Source of the DNA: AWTP1-18 sp036504515
GTDB taxonomy: Bacteria; Pseudomonadota; Gammaproteobacteria; Burkholderiales; Rhodocyclaceae
DNA length: 64,000 nt
Direction: 5' to 3'
Assembly (NCBI GenBank): GCA_036504515.1
Contig: DASXVA010000001.1
Coordinates: forward strand, 310,001-374,000
The notes under the pieces are model-generated. The model made no database searches. It was not told the origin of the DNA and was given only the letters and a program-made list of their open reading frames with translations. Positions 44,977 through 53,678 of the stretch are shown here, in pieces (position 1 is the stretch's first letter; every line of letters begins with the position of its first letter). Both the position numbers and the translations under genes were made by a program.

Positions 44977-45768
44977 TCAGATACTGATCGCCAGCTTGAC
45001 CAGCAGGCTGAGGCCGATAGATCCGCAGAGCACGGCAAAAATTCGGCGCAGCAAATGCTCTTCCAGCTTGGGCGAGAACTCACGCCCGCAAACCATGCCG
45101 AAGGCTGCTCCGGCAGCAAAGGGGGTCGCAATCTTCCAGACCACCCCGCCACCCACCGACCATTGCAAGAAGCCGCCGCAGGAAACCAGCGCCAGAACAA
45201 GGAGCGTGGTGGCTGTAATCGAATGCGTTTCCAAGGGGGTGTAACGCCGCAGGGCCGGTACCAGAATGAAACCGCCACCCACACCCAGGAGCCCGGAGAG
45301 AAATCCTGCGGCTAAACCTGAACGGGTAAAGGCAAGGACGCAGGGCTGTGTCCAGATAAAACGTCCCGAGGTCGTACTGACATCACAGGGTTGCGTATCG
45401 TCTGCGGTCGTCGCATTCCCTTGCCAAGACCGCCAGGCCTGGTAGCCCAGTAACAGCACGAAGAGCATTATCAACAGGGTATTGGGGAGATAGCGGACGA
45501 GGGCATGCCCAAGCGGGAAGGCCAGCAATCCGGTGACCGCCATCAGCATGGCCGCCTTGTAGCGCACAACACCTTCCCGCAGTCCCAGGGCAGCACCGAC
45601 CGATGCACCGATAAAAACCGCGATAAGGGAAGCAGGGGCAGCCTGGGATACCGGAAGATGCATGATCAACACCAACAAAGGTGCCGCAAGAATTCCACCG
45701 CCGGCTCCCGTCAAACCTAGCAGCAGCCCCGTCATCATGCCCAAGGCCAAGGGCAGAAATATTTCCAA
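44977..45768 (-). CDS. TSUP (TauE/SafE) family membrane transporter
   Basis: 263 residues, about eight membrane segments. Both internal repeats show the family glycine-rich motif: GLLLGLTGAGGGILAAPLL at the N-terminus and GFLSGLLGVGGGFILVPAL in the second half. Members export sulfite, sulfoacetate or other organic acids. Stop codon faces the LysR gene; substrate unknown, possibly linked to the preceding catabolic genes. Confidence 0.88.
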   Translation of the reverse strand: MEIFLPLALGMMTGLLLGLTGAGGGILAAPLLVLIMHLPVSQAAPASLIAVFIGASVGAALGLREGVVRYKAAMLMAVTGLLAFPLGHALVRYLPNTLLIMLFVLLLGYQAWRSWQGNATTADDTQPCDVSTTSGRFIWTQPCVLAFTRSGLAAGFLSGLLGVGGGFILVPALRRYTPLETHSITATTLLVLALVSCGGFLQWSVGGGVVWKIATPFAAGAAFGMVCGREFSPKLEEHLLRRIFAVLCGSIGLSLLVKLAISI

Positions 45769-45991
45769 AACTCTTTACTCCGATGCACGCTGATTGAAGA
45801 AGGATCACGCTCCCGGGAAACAGGATGGGTAGAGATCGACACTACCCTGCGCTACGCCTTCTTTATAGGCCCGGCAAATTACTCTCTTCATGATCGATCC
45901 ACAATTGTCGTGATTGGACTTCGGATTGATGATCAGCTATCGGCTTCAGCTACCGTAAAATGACAATCTTCGAACTGAAGAAATTCCGACC

Positions 45992-46177
45992 ATGGCCCTG
46001 ACCGTCCCCTGCCCAACCTGCGGCAAAACCATTGAATGGCTGCCCCAGAACACTTGGCGGCCTTTCTGTTCCGAGCGTTGCAAAAAAATCGACTTGGGCG
46101 CCTGGGCTAATGAGGAATACCGTGTTCCCGTTGTTGAAACCCCGGATGATCCTGACTCACTACCCGACGTCGAATAA
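45992..46177 (+). CDS. yacG: YacG-type zinc-binding DNA gyrase inhibitor
   Basis: 61 residues with the Cys4 zinc motif CPTCGK and CSERCKKIDLGAW, and an acidic C-terminal tail, all as in YacG. It binds GyrB and limits gyrase. The usual coaE/pilin neighbours are absent. Confidence 0.92.
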   Translation: MALTVPCPTCGKTIEWLPQNTWRPFCSERCKKIDLGAWANEEYRVPVVETPDDPDSLPDVE

Positions 46178-46207
46178 AAAAGGGACACCGATACCGGTGT
46201 CCCTTTT
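46176..46207. terminator. Bidirectional terminator between yacG and the rubredoxin-reductase gene
   Basis: Stem GGGACACCG/CGGTGTCCC with an ATAC loop, A-run on the left and TTTT on the right; it starts at the yacG stop and serves the convergent gene too. Confidence 0.88.
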
Positions 46208-46228
46208 CACTACTGCCCAATCGCTGTC

Positions 46229-47374
46229 TCAGCTTGCCAAACGGGCCGCCAGTGTCTGCCGGGCTTTGACTGCTTCGCTTCCGATCAAGGCAAATCCAGC
46301 CGGACTCCCGTTCTCGGTAAGATAAAGTGCTTCGATATTGCCGGCACTTTCCACGATCTGCCATTGCCCAGCCACTCCCATAGCCGGAGGGCACACTACT
46401 GCAGGGCATGCCGGCGTTTTCACCACGACAGGCATCACTGGATAAACCACCTTCGTTTCACTACCGACTAGTGTCGCCGCCAAGGCTTTGGCCTGTTGCA
46501 TGATGGGCAGGACAAAAGGAAGTACAGCTCCATCCACTTCCACACAGTCCCCCAAGGCATAGACATCAGTGCCGGATGTCTGCAAATATGCATCGGTCAC
46601 AATGCCCCGATTCACCTTCAGTCCAGCGGCGGCGGCCAATGCGGTTTCAGGACGCAGGCCGACGGCAGACACCACCAAATCAACCTCGGTCACTTCGCCG
46701 CCACTATCAGTCAAACAGTACCCAGCGCCAATATGGTCGATCTTTTGAACACTAAGACCGAAATGGAAACGGACGCCAGCGGCTTCCAATCCCTTACGGT
46801 AAGCAACACCAGCCTCTGGGGGAAGTAGGCGACCAAGCGGCTGCGGTGCGATATCAAAAACATCCACCTCCCGCCCGGACGTACGCAAGTCATTAGCAAA
46901 TTCGCAACCGATCAAGCCAGCTCCAAGCAACGCTACCCGATGGCTACCTTCCAAACGATTCCGGTAGTGGCTGTAATCGTCAAGATGGTTGATGGACAGG
47001 ACATCATCGGCACCATCACCGTCGATGGGCAAACGTATCGCTTGGGCACCTACAGCCAAGATCAGCCTGCCATAGCTCAGCACCCCCTGGTCCGTTGTTA
47101 CCTTGTGCCCGTCCACGTCGATACTGCTTACCTTCACCCCGGACCGGATGTCTGCCTTCAACTGAGTGGCCAAGGTTTCCCGGGGCGTCATTACCAGGGA
47201 AGCAGCCGTTTTGCCTGCAGCCAGTCCATTGGACAGCATGGGCTTGGAATAGAAGTGTCCGTCATCGGCGGTGACAATCGTGATGGTGCTTTCACTGTCG
47301 CGCTTGCGCAGTTCCCGTACCAGCGTAATGGCGGCAAGTCCGGCTCCTATGATCAGAATGTCACTTCGTTCCAT
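46229..47374 (-). CDS. FAD-dependent rubredoxin reductase
   Basis: 381 residues. Two dinucleotide-binding folds: FAD site ILIIGAGLAAITLVREL at the N-terminus and NAD site VALLGAGLIGCEFANDL near 150, with a final FAD-contact motif VYALGDCVEVDG. It resembles rubredoxin-NAD reductases (RubB/AlkT, NorW-like). It is cotranscribed downstream of rubredoxin and rubrerythrin, so it should pass NAD(P)H electrons through rubredoxin to rubrerythrin. Confidence 0.88.
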   Translation of the reverse strand: MERSDILIIGAGLAAITLVRELRKRDSESTITIVTADDGHFYSKPMLSNGLAAGKTAASLVMTPRETLATQLKADIRSGVKVSSIDVDGHKVTTDQGVLSYGRLILAVGAQAIRLPIDGDGADDVLSINHLDDYSHYRNRLEGSHRVALLGAGLIGCEFANDLRTSGREVDVFDIAPQPLGRLLPPEAGVAYRKGLEAAGVRFHFGLSVQKIDHIGAGYCLTDSGGEVTEVDLVVSAVGLRPETALAAAAGLKVNRGIVTDAYLQTSGTDVYALGDCVEVDGAVLPFVLPIMQQAKALAATLVGSETKVVYPVMPVVVKTPACPAVVCPPAMGVAGQWQIVESAGNIEALYLTENGSPAGFALIGSEAVKARQTLAARLAS

Positions 47375-47403
47375 GATGCTCTCCTGGTAATGAAGGTCGA
47401 GGT

Positions 47404-47568
47404 TCAGACCGCGACCATTTCAAAGTCGCCCTTGGCAACACCGCAATCAGGGCAAGCCCAGTCATCCGGTACGTCTTCCCAGCGAGTTCCGGCCGAAATG
47501 CCGTGTTCGGGGTCGCCCTTGGCTTCGTCGTAGATATAGCCACACACCACACACATCCAGGTTTTCAT
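47404..47568 (-). CDS. Rubredoxin
   Basis: 54 residues from the ATG at 47568, eight bases behind AAGGAG; a longer frame to 47592 is rejected. The single iron is held by CVVCG near the start and CPDCG near the end, with the family's WEDVPDDWACPDC. It carries one electron between the reductase and rubrerythrin. Confidence 0.95.
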   Translation of the reverse strand: MKTWMCVVCGYIYDEAKGDPEHGISAGTRWEDVPDDWACPDCGVAKGDFEMVAV

Positions 47569-47615
47569 GATCATTTCTCCTTGAGTTTTCAATCGGTAGT
47601 TTTCAGTGTTTCGAC

Positions 47616-48101
47616 TCAGGCGGTGACCTTGTCGAGTTGGGCCTTGTAGTGACCAGCATGCTTTTCTTCTACCTTGGCAAGGGCAGCAAAGCGCTTGGCA
47701 GCCTTGGCAAGGGTGCTGGAGAAGAGGGCGGCATGTTCCTTGGACTCGGCGATCTGTTCGTCGATTTCCTTCACTGCAGCGCTGTGGCCTTCCTGTTCCG
47801 CAGCGTGGCGGAAGGACGGATACATCTCGGTGTACTCATAGGTTTCGCCGGCAATCGCCATCTCAAGACAACGAGCGGGGTTCATGGCAGCAGCGGGATA
47901 GAGCAGATCAAGATGACCGAAAGCGTGCATCACTTCCTGATCAGCGGTTTCCTCGAAGACTCGAGCTGTGGCCTCGTCGCCGGCAGCGCGGCAGATCTTG
48001 GCGAAGTAGCGATACTTGATGTGGGCCATTGATTCGCCGGCGAAGGCGGATTCAATGTTCTTGATGGTGATGGACCCGGTGGGGTGGTTGGTATTGGCCA
48101 T
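47616..48101 (-). CDS. Rubrerythrin (ferritin-like di-iron protein without rubredoxin tail)
   Basis: 161 residues, four-helix ferritin-like fold. Di-iron ligands appear in ESAFAGESMAHIKY, EETADQEVMHAFGH and the C-terminal VEEKHAGHYKAQL. The rubredoxin domain normally fused at the C-terminus is missing and is supplied by the next gene. It reduces hydrogen peroxide. Leads the operon rubrerythrin-rubredoxin-reductase. Confidence 0.92.
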   Translation of the reverse strand: MANTNHPTGSITIKNIESAFAGESMAHIKYRYFAKICRAAGDEATARVFEETADQEVMHAFGHLDLLYPAAAMNPARCLEMAIAGETYEYTEMYPSFRHAAEQEGHSAAVKEIDEQIAESKEHAALFSSTLAKAAKRFAALAKVEEKHAGHYKAQLDKVTA

Positions 48102-48166
48102 GATGCGTCTCCTTGTGAAGTTGCGTCGTTAAGTACTGCTGACGCTTCGCATTCTGGCCCTGCCCA

Positions 48167-48206
48167 ATCAATTGATCAAAGCAATTACTTAAATACTATT
48201 AATAGT
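48167..48206. promoter_or_regulatory. Palindromes in the rubrerythrin promoter region
   Basis: ATCAATTGAT (48167-48176) and ACTATTAATAGT (48195-48206) are perfect palindromes in an AT-rich stretch 65-105 bases upstream of rubrerythrin. They do not match FNR, Fur or PerR consensus well; the regulator is unknown. Confidence 0.4.
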
Positions 48207-48242
48207 TTTATCTAATTTACCAACAAACCCAACCCTCTTGCT

Positions 48243-48560
48243 TCAGATACTCGGAGCACCCCTGACATCGAAGAGTTGGGAAAAATTGGCCACGCTGAGT
48301 ATTTTATAAACATCGACAGTTGGCTGCAGCAAGGCAAGTTGCCGCGCAGATACAGCACACTTGTCACGCAGCATCAGTAACATGCCCAGCGCGGCACTGT
48401 CCAGATAAACCACGTTGGACATATCCACATGGATTTCTTTGGAAAGGTGCTCAAAGGCCTTGTTGCAGGCTTCGCGAAACCCATGATGGGAGGCAAAGTC
48501 AAAGCGACCTTGCAGATGAATCTTGGCGACTTGGTTTTCCAGTGTCAGCTTGATATCCAT
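48243..48560 (-). CDS. STAS-domain protein (anti-sigma-factor-antagonist type)
   Basis: 105 residues, one STAS domain. The phosphorylatable serine is in VVYLDSAALGMLLML. Such proteins bind partner kinases or phosphatases; no partner is encoded next to it. It lies between the lytic transglycosylase terminator and the rubrerythrin operon. Confidence 0.85.
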   Translation of the reverse strand: MDIKLTLENQVAKIHLQGRFDFASHHGFREACNKAFEHLSKEIHVDMSNVVYLDSAALGMLLMLRDKCAVSARQLALLQPTVDVYKILSVANFSQLFDVRGAPSI

Positions 48561-48597
48561 GATCTTCGATCAGTCAGTAAGTGCAGACAGAGGGGAT

Positions 48598-48628
48598 AAA
48601 AACAAACGGGGCATCGCCCCATTTGTTT
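48598..48628 (-). terminator. Rho-independent terminator of the lytic transglycosylase gene
   Basis: Minus-strand stem with AAACAAA/TTTGTTT outer pairs, one mismatch, and GGGGC/GCCCC inner pairs around three bases; the minus-strand U-run comes from the A-run at 48598-48602. Confidence 0.75.
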
Positions 48629-48671
48629 CAAATCTAACACAAATACGATGGAAGCATTATGACCATGGATT

Positions 48672-50627
48672 TTACGGCAAGCTGTCGCTTGCTGCATCAC
48701 CCGGCCGGCGGGGCTGAATAACGCCCAATCTGGCCTTGAGTGATTGGGGCCGATCCTGAAAGAGTGCAGCGTAATACACCGTATTACTCATGACTTTTTT
48801 CACATAGTCCCGGGTCTCGGTGAAGGGGATGGTCTCTGCATAGATAGCCCCTTCGATGGGTTTCTCGGCTCGCCATTTTTGGGCCCGACCCGGCCCGGCG
48901 TTATAGGCAGCACAGGCCAAAACCGGATGGTTATCAAGGCTACCCATCACGAGCTTGAGATAGTTGGTACCCAGGGTGACATTGGTTTCGGTATCCATCA
49001 TCTGCCCGGCGTGATAGCCGGAAAGCCCAATTTTCTTTGCTACCCAGCTTGCCGTAGCCGGCATCACCTGCATTAGGCCCTTGGCACCGACACCGGATTT
49101 GGCGCTCATGACGAAACGGCTTTCCTGGCGGATCAAGCCATAAATCCAGCCACTATCCAGTGCCAATTCCCGCGCCTTGGGGTCAACGGATTCACGGAAA
49201 GGAGAGGGATAACGCAGCGAGTAATCATGCTGGTCACGGGTCCGGTCAGCGGCACTGATTGACCGGTCAATCACATCATTGCGCCGAGCGATTTCCGCCG
49301 CAGCAAGCAGTTGCCGATCATCCATGCCGCGCAGGGACCAGTTCCATTCCTTCACTCCCTCTGTCCGCATATCGAGACGCAGCAGGGCCAAGGCACGTTT
49401 TAGCCCGGGATTGTTGTTCGCCGCCGCCAGTTCATCGCTGGTCGGTGCAGCAGCTCTGGGAGGAAGGTTGAAAGGGCGGCCCAGTTCTTCATCAGCCAAC
49501 GTGCCGTAAAAACTGGGCTGGCCGCTGATGCGCCGATAAAGCGCTTGGGCTTCTTCCCGCTTGCCTTGAGCAGCCAAGGCACGGCCCTGCCAGTAAACCC
49601 AGTCGGGTTGACCGGCCAAAGCTGGTGGCATTTGTTCAATGGTGCGGCGGACGGCATTCCAGTCCAGGGCCCGCAGCGCAGCCCTGGCTTTCCAGGTGAT
49701 CACCTCTTCGCTCATGCTGGCGCCCTTGGTCAATTCATACCAAGCCAACGCTTCGGGCATGTGCCGCTTGGCGGCCTGCCACGCTACTTGGCTCCAGGCG
49801 TAGGCCCGCTCACCATCATTCAGGCGACTTTCAATTCGACGCAACTGGGCAGCGCCATCGGTCGGGTCTATCCGAGCAACCCGGGTGACGGCATAGACAG
49901 CCATTTCCCGGCCCAGGCGCTGGGTGTCAAAAGAAGCCGGCAATAGCGCAAGGTAGCGTACTGGCTTGTCGCTGATGCTGTTTAGGGTCTTGCCATCGGG
50001 TATCTGGTTGTTGGGCAAATAACGCCCGGCGGCCAGGGCTTCCTTGGGCTTCCCAGCTTCGAGCAAGCGGCGGATGCGCTCCCAGACATCGTCGGCATTC
50101 AAACGTTTTTCACTGACGAGGGCATCGGTAATGGGGGTACAGGCATCAGGTAATTCGCTAGCAACAAACCAAGCGGGTCGCGCCTCGTCAAGAACGCCCT
50201 GATCACCCTGACCATAACGATCCTGCCACGCATAGCACTGGGTCTCCTGGTCGGGCTGGATCAGTCGGCTGTATTCACGACGAAAACCTTCCCATTGCCG
50301 CTTGCGGCCAAGAACCTTGAGCCATTCGCCACGCAGGCGTTCGGCCAGAAAACTGCCGTTGTAGCGCGCCAGGTAATCGCGCAAGGCAAACTCGGCACCG
50401 TCTTCCTCCAGATGCATGCGTAACTGGTAGTACTCTGCCCAAGCTTCAAGATCGTGGCCGCGTAAAGATTCCAGCCCCTTGCTGACGCGGTTTGCATCCC
50501 CCACACGAAAGGCTTCTTTCGTGGCCAGAAAGGTACTGTCACCGGGGCTGGCGTGGCCCAACAAGGCAAGTAACAGCAGTGGCAGCAGGGCAAAACAGCG
50601 CTTCGTCGTATAGTTCGATTTCATCAT
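48672..50627 (-). CDS. slt: Soluble lytic murein transglycosylase
   Basis: 651 residues (or 650 from the second ATG). A Sec signal (CFALLPLLLLALLGHA) is followed by a long all-helical superhelix domain (about 30-480) and the SLT catalytic domain: catalytic Glu in YGLIRQESRFVMSAKS, then GLMQVMPATASWVAKKIG and LACAAYNAGPGRAQKW. It cleaves peptidoglycan in the periplasm to anhydromuropeptides. Divergent from the cyclo-ligase gene with only about 20 bases between starts. Confidence 0.94.
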   Translation of the reverse strand: MMKSNYTTKRCFALLPLLLLALLGHASPGDSTFLATKEAFRVGDANRVSKGLESLRGHDLEAWAEYYQLRMHLEEDGAEFALRDYLARYNGSFLAERLRGEWLKVLGRKRQWEGFRREYSRLIQPDQETQCYAWQDRYGQGDQGVLDEARPAWFVASELPDACTPITDALVSEKRLNADDVWERIRRLLEAGKPKEALAAGRYLPNNQIPDGKTLNSISDKPVRYLALLPASFDTQRLGREMAVYAVTRVARIDPTDGAAQLRRIESRLNDGERAYAWSQVAWQAAKRHMPEALAWYELTKGASMSEEVITWKARAALRALDWNAVRRTIEQMPPALAGQPDWVYWQGRALAAQGKREEAQALYRRISGQPSFYGTLADEELGRPFNLPPRAAAPTSDELAAANNNPGLKRALALLRLDMRTEGVKEWNWSLRGMDDRQLLAAAEIARRNDVIDRSISAADRTRDQHDYSLRYPSPFRESVDPKARELALDSGWIYGLIRQESRFVMSAKSGVGAKGLMQVMPATASWVAKKIGLSGYHAGQMMDTETNVTLGTNYLKLVMGSLDNHPVLACAAYNAGPGRAQKWRAEKPIEGAIYAETIPFTETRDYVKKVMSNTVYYAALFQDRPQSLKARLGVIQPRRPGDAASDSLP

Positions 50628-50647
50628 TTCAATCTAACACAGCCCTC

Positions 50648-51241
50648 GTGAGCACCTTCCCCGAAAACCCCGGACAAAGTGACTCTGTTCGCGATGCCCT
50701 TCGCCGTAGCCGGCTCGTGGCCAGGGAAGCCATGACTGAAGAGGAACATCACTTAGCTTCGACCCTGATTGAGGAGGCTTTGTTCCAGCATCTTGCCAAT
50801 AGAGTGCCAGGGCTACTGGCGTTCTGTTGGCCGATACGGCGTGAATTCGACCCATTGCCCCTCCTGGCCCGTCTTTGTGGCCTGGGTTGGCGGGCCTGTA
50901 TGCCGGTGGTGGTTGCCCCTAATGCTCCCATGGCTTTTCACGAATGGTCACCTCAGGCCGCCATGAAACCGGGCTATTACGACATTCCCGTCCCTGTCGT
51001 AGCAACCCCGGTTCACCCGGACCTTGTTCTGCTTCCCCTTGTTGCCTTTGACAGCCACTGCTATCGCCTAGGCTACGGCGGGGGGTATTTTGACCGCACA
51101 CTGGCAGCACTGACACCACAACCTATAACTATAGGTATAGGATTCGAGCTCGCGAGAGTTGATAGCATTTCCCCGGAAACCCATGACGTGGCGCTGGACT
51201 ACGTTGTAACCGAAGCAGGAATTTTTGCATGTCCTGACTAG
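50648..51241 (+). CDS. 5-formyltetrahydrofolate cyclo-ligase
   Basis: About 197 residues from a GTG at 50648; the frame is open back to 50492 but that part overlaps the divergent gene and is not family-like. Family features: basic N-terminal helix RDALRRSRLVARE, PIRREFDPLPLL, LVLLPLVAFD, and the ATP-binding YRLGYGGGYFDRTLA. It converts 5-formyl-THF to methenyl-THF. The exact start is uncertain. Confidence 0.88.
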   Translation: MSTFPENPGQSDSVRDALRRSRLVAREAMTEEEHHLASTLIEEALFQHLANRVPGLLAFCWPIRREFDPLPLLARLCGLGWRACMPVVVAPNAPMAFHEWSPQAAMKPGYYDIPVPVVATPVHPDLVLLPLVAFDSHCYRLGYGGGYFDRTLAALTPQPITIGIGFELARVDSISPETHDVALDYVVTEAGIFACPD

Positions 51242-51284
51242 TGGCTTGGGCTACCATGCAATACGTAAGACCTAAAATAAATCC

Positions 51285-53618
51285 ATGGCCCCTACCACCA
51301 ATCCTGATGACCTGCTTCTCTGTGCCCGCCTCTGCGAGGCCGCATTGCATTGTGACGACAATCAATTGCCGGCCATGCTCAGTGCTATCGCGCTGGAGAT
51401 GCTGGGAGCAGAGGAAGGGGGCTTTTTCAGTTCCGAGCAAGAAGTCCCGGCCCATTTGCCCATGATCGCCCAGGTGCTTGATGGGCCTATTTGTCACGGC
51501 ACCTACGCGGTGTCGGCAACGCCAGAAATCCAGGCACGCCTGGATGCCCTGACGACGCTGACCAGCCATCTGTTTCGCCAGCGCAAGGAAAGCCGACAAC
51601 AAAAACAGATTCTTGAACAAATCCAGGACTCGGTCATTACCCTTGATCTGGCCGGTTTTATCACTGGGTGGAACCGGGGTGCAGAACGTTTATTCGGCTA
51701 TACCGCCGATGAAGCCGTGGGCCAGAACCTGCTCTTTCTTTATGCCGACGAAGATGCATCGGACAGCCTCTTCCATGATGCCTTTCTCGAACATGGTGGC
51801 AGGGAAATGGAAGTCCGGCGGCGGCGCAAAAACGGTGACGAATTCTGGGCCTCCATGTCCCTTTCCCTGGTCCGGGATGAACAGGGGCAACCCACCGGAC
51901 TGATCGGCTACCTACGGGACATCACCGACCGCCTGGAAGCAGAACAGAACCTGCGCCTACATTCGCGGATTTTTGAAAACAGCGATGAAGCCATTATCGT
52001 CACCGATGCAAAGGAACATATCGTCGCGGTGAATCCTTCCTTCTGCCGCATCACCGGCTTCACCGCTCAGGAGGTACTTGGTAAAACGCCCCGGCTTTTC
52101 CGTTCCGGCCAACACGACACCGTGTTCTACGAAAACGTCTGGGCGGCGCTGACATCCACCGGACGCTGGCAGGGAGAAATGTGGGATCGCCGGAAAAATG
52201 GTGACGAGTTCCCACAATGGGCCTCTATTACAGCGGTTCGTAATAGTCAGGGAGAGATCACTCATTACTTCTCTATCTTCTCCGACATTACCGAACGTAA
52301 GCTCCAGGAAGAGCAGATTCACCACATGGCCTATTACGATGACCTGACCGGCTTGCCCAATCGGGCATTGCTGTTCAAGTTGCTTGATCAAGCCCTTAAT
52401 GAATCCCGCCGTAGTCGCAATATCGGTGCTCTACTCTTCATCGACCTCAATCGGTTCAAGCCCATCAACGATACCCTCGGTCATGACGCGGGCGATCAAC
52501 TGCTGAAGGAAGTAGGCCAACGCTTCTGCAATGTGTTGCGGGATACCGATGTTGTCTGCCGTCATGGCGGAGATGAGTTTGTCGTAGCGCTAATGAATGT
52601 TGCCCGCCATGAAGAGCCGGGGATCGTTGCGCAAAAGTTGATCTCCGTCCTGGATGAACCTTTCCTGATCCTGGGCCACGAATTGCAGATCGGTGCATCC
52701 ATCGGCATCAGCATTTTCCCAGACGATGCCTTCGATGCGGAAACTCTGCTGCGCTATGCGGACATCGCCATGTACCGGGCCAAGCAGTCTGATAACGACA
52801 GCTATGTCTATTTCAGTCACGAGATGAATCAGAAGTCCCTGGACCGTCTCAAAATTGAAGCTGGGCTCAAACGGGCGCTGGACCGGCATGAGTTACTGCT
52901 TTATTACCAGCCCAAGGTTGCGCTGGACGGTGGTCATATTGTCGGTGCCGAAGCACTGGTGCGCTGGCAGCATCCGGAACGGGGCATGGTGCCCCCCGGC
53001 GAGTTCATCCCCGTCGCCGAGGAAACCGGATTGATTATTGCCATCGGCGACTGGGTAATGGATGCCGCCTGTGCCCAGGCCAGGCAATGGCTGGATGCCG
53101 GCATGCCGACCACACGCATTGCCGTTAATCTTTCCGCCCGGCAATTTGCCCCCGGTCTTCCCGACAGGGTGAAGGCCGTGCTGGAAAAATATCAGCTACC
53201 GCCGCAATGGCTGGAACTGGAAATTACCGAGAGCATGTTGATGCACAGCGCCGAAAGTGTCATTGCCCTGATGGATGAGCTGACGGCCTTTGGTGTATCC
53301 CTCTCTCTGGATGACTTTGGTACCGGCTATTCCAGCCTGTCCTATCTCAAACGCTTCCCCATTGAGACACTAAAAATCGACCGCTCCTTCATCATGGGTA
53401 CGCCGGATGATGCCAATGATTGCGCCATTGCCGGTGCGATTGTCAGCATGGCTAAACGGCTACGGCACCGGGTGATTGCTGAAGGTGTTGAAACAGCAGA
53501 GCAGGTTGAATTCCTGCGCACACTGGGTTGCCATGAAATCCAGGGTTACTTCTTCTCTCCGCCAGTACCGGCGGAGAAATTTGCGCAGTTCATCAAAGAA
53601 GGAAAGTCTCTGGTCTGA
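51285..53618 (+). CDS. PAS-GGDEF-EAL protein
   Basis: 777 residues, no membrane segment. An N-terminal region of about 110 residues of no clear family (possibly GAF-like) is followed by two PAS units (DSVITLDLAGFITGWN, SDEAIIVTDAKEHIV), a GGDEF domain with intact CRHGGDEFVVAL (near residue 425), and an EAL domain with GAEALVRWQHPERG, DDFGTGYSSLSYL and AEGVETAEQ. Both catalytic motifs are intact, so it could make and break c-di-GMP. It follows the cyclo-ligase gene by 43 bases and is convergent with the next EAL gene. Confidence 0.93.
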   Translation: MAPTTNPDDLLLCARLCEAALHCDDNQLPAMLSAIALEMLGAEEGGFFSSEQEVPAHLPMIAQVLDGPICHGTYAVSATPEIQARLDALTTLTSHLFRQRKESRQQKQILEQIQDSVITLDLAGFITGWNRGAERLFGYTADEAVGQNLLFLYADEDASDSLFHDAFLEHGGREMEVRRRRKNGDEFWASMSLSLVRDEQGQPTGLIGYLRDITDRLEAEQNLRLHSRIFENSDEAIIVTDAKEHIVAVNPSFCRITGFTAQEVLGKTPRLFRSGQHDTVFYENVWAALTSTGRWQGEMWDRRKNGDEFPQWASITAVRNSQGEITHYFSIFSDITERKLQEEQIHHMAYYDDLTGLPNRALLFKLLDQALNESRRSRNIGALLFIDLNRFKPINDTLGHDAGDQLLKEVGQRFCNVLRDTDVVCRHGGDEFVVALMNVARHEEPGIVAQKLISVLDEPFLILGHELQIGASIGISIFPDDAFDAETLLRYADIAMYRAKQSDNDSYVYFSHEMNQKSLDRLKIEAGLKRALDRHELLLYYQPKVALDGGHIVGAEALVRWQHPERGMVPPGEFIPVAEETGLIIAIGDWVMDAACAQARQWLDAGMPTTRIAVNLSARQFAPGLPDRVKAVLEKYQLPPQWLELEITESMLMHSAESVIALMDELTAFGVSLSLDDFGTGYSSLSYLKRFPIETLKIDRSFIMGTPDDANDCAIAGAIVSMAKRLRHRVIAEGVETAEQVEFLRTLGCHEIQGYFFSPPVPAEKFAQFIKEGKSLV

Positions 53619-53678
53619 ACCCTCAGGCCAGATCAGCAACTGAGGCATATGAACGATTCGTCCCGGGGTACTACTGCC

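Noticed and set aside
48167..48176. FNR box upstream of rubrerythrin
   Set aside because: The half-sites are adjacent and in the wrong order for TTGAT-N4-ATCAA; kept only as an unnamed palindrome.
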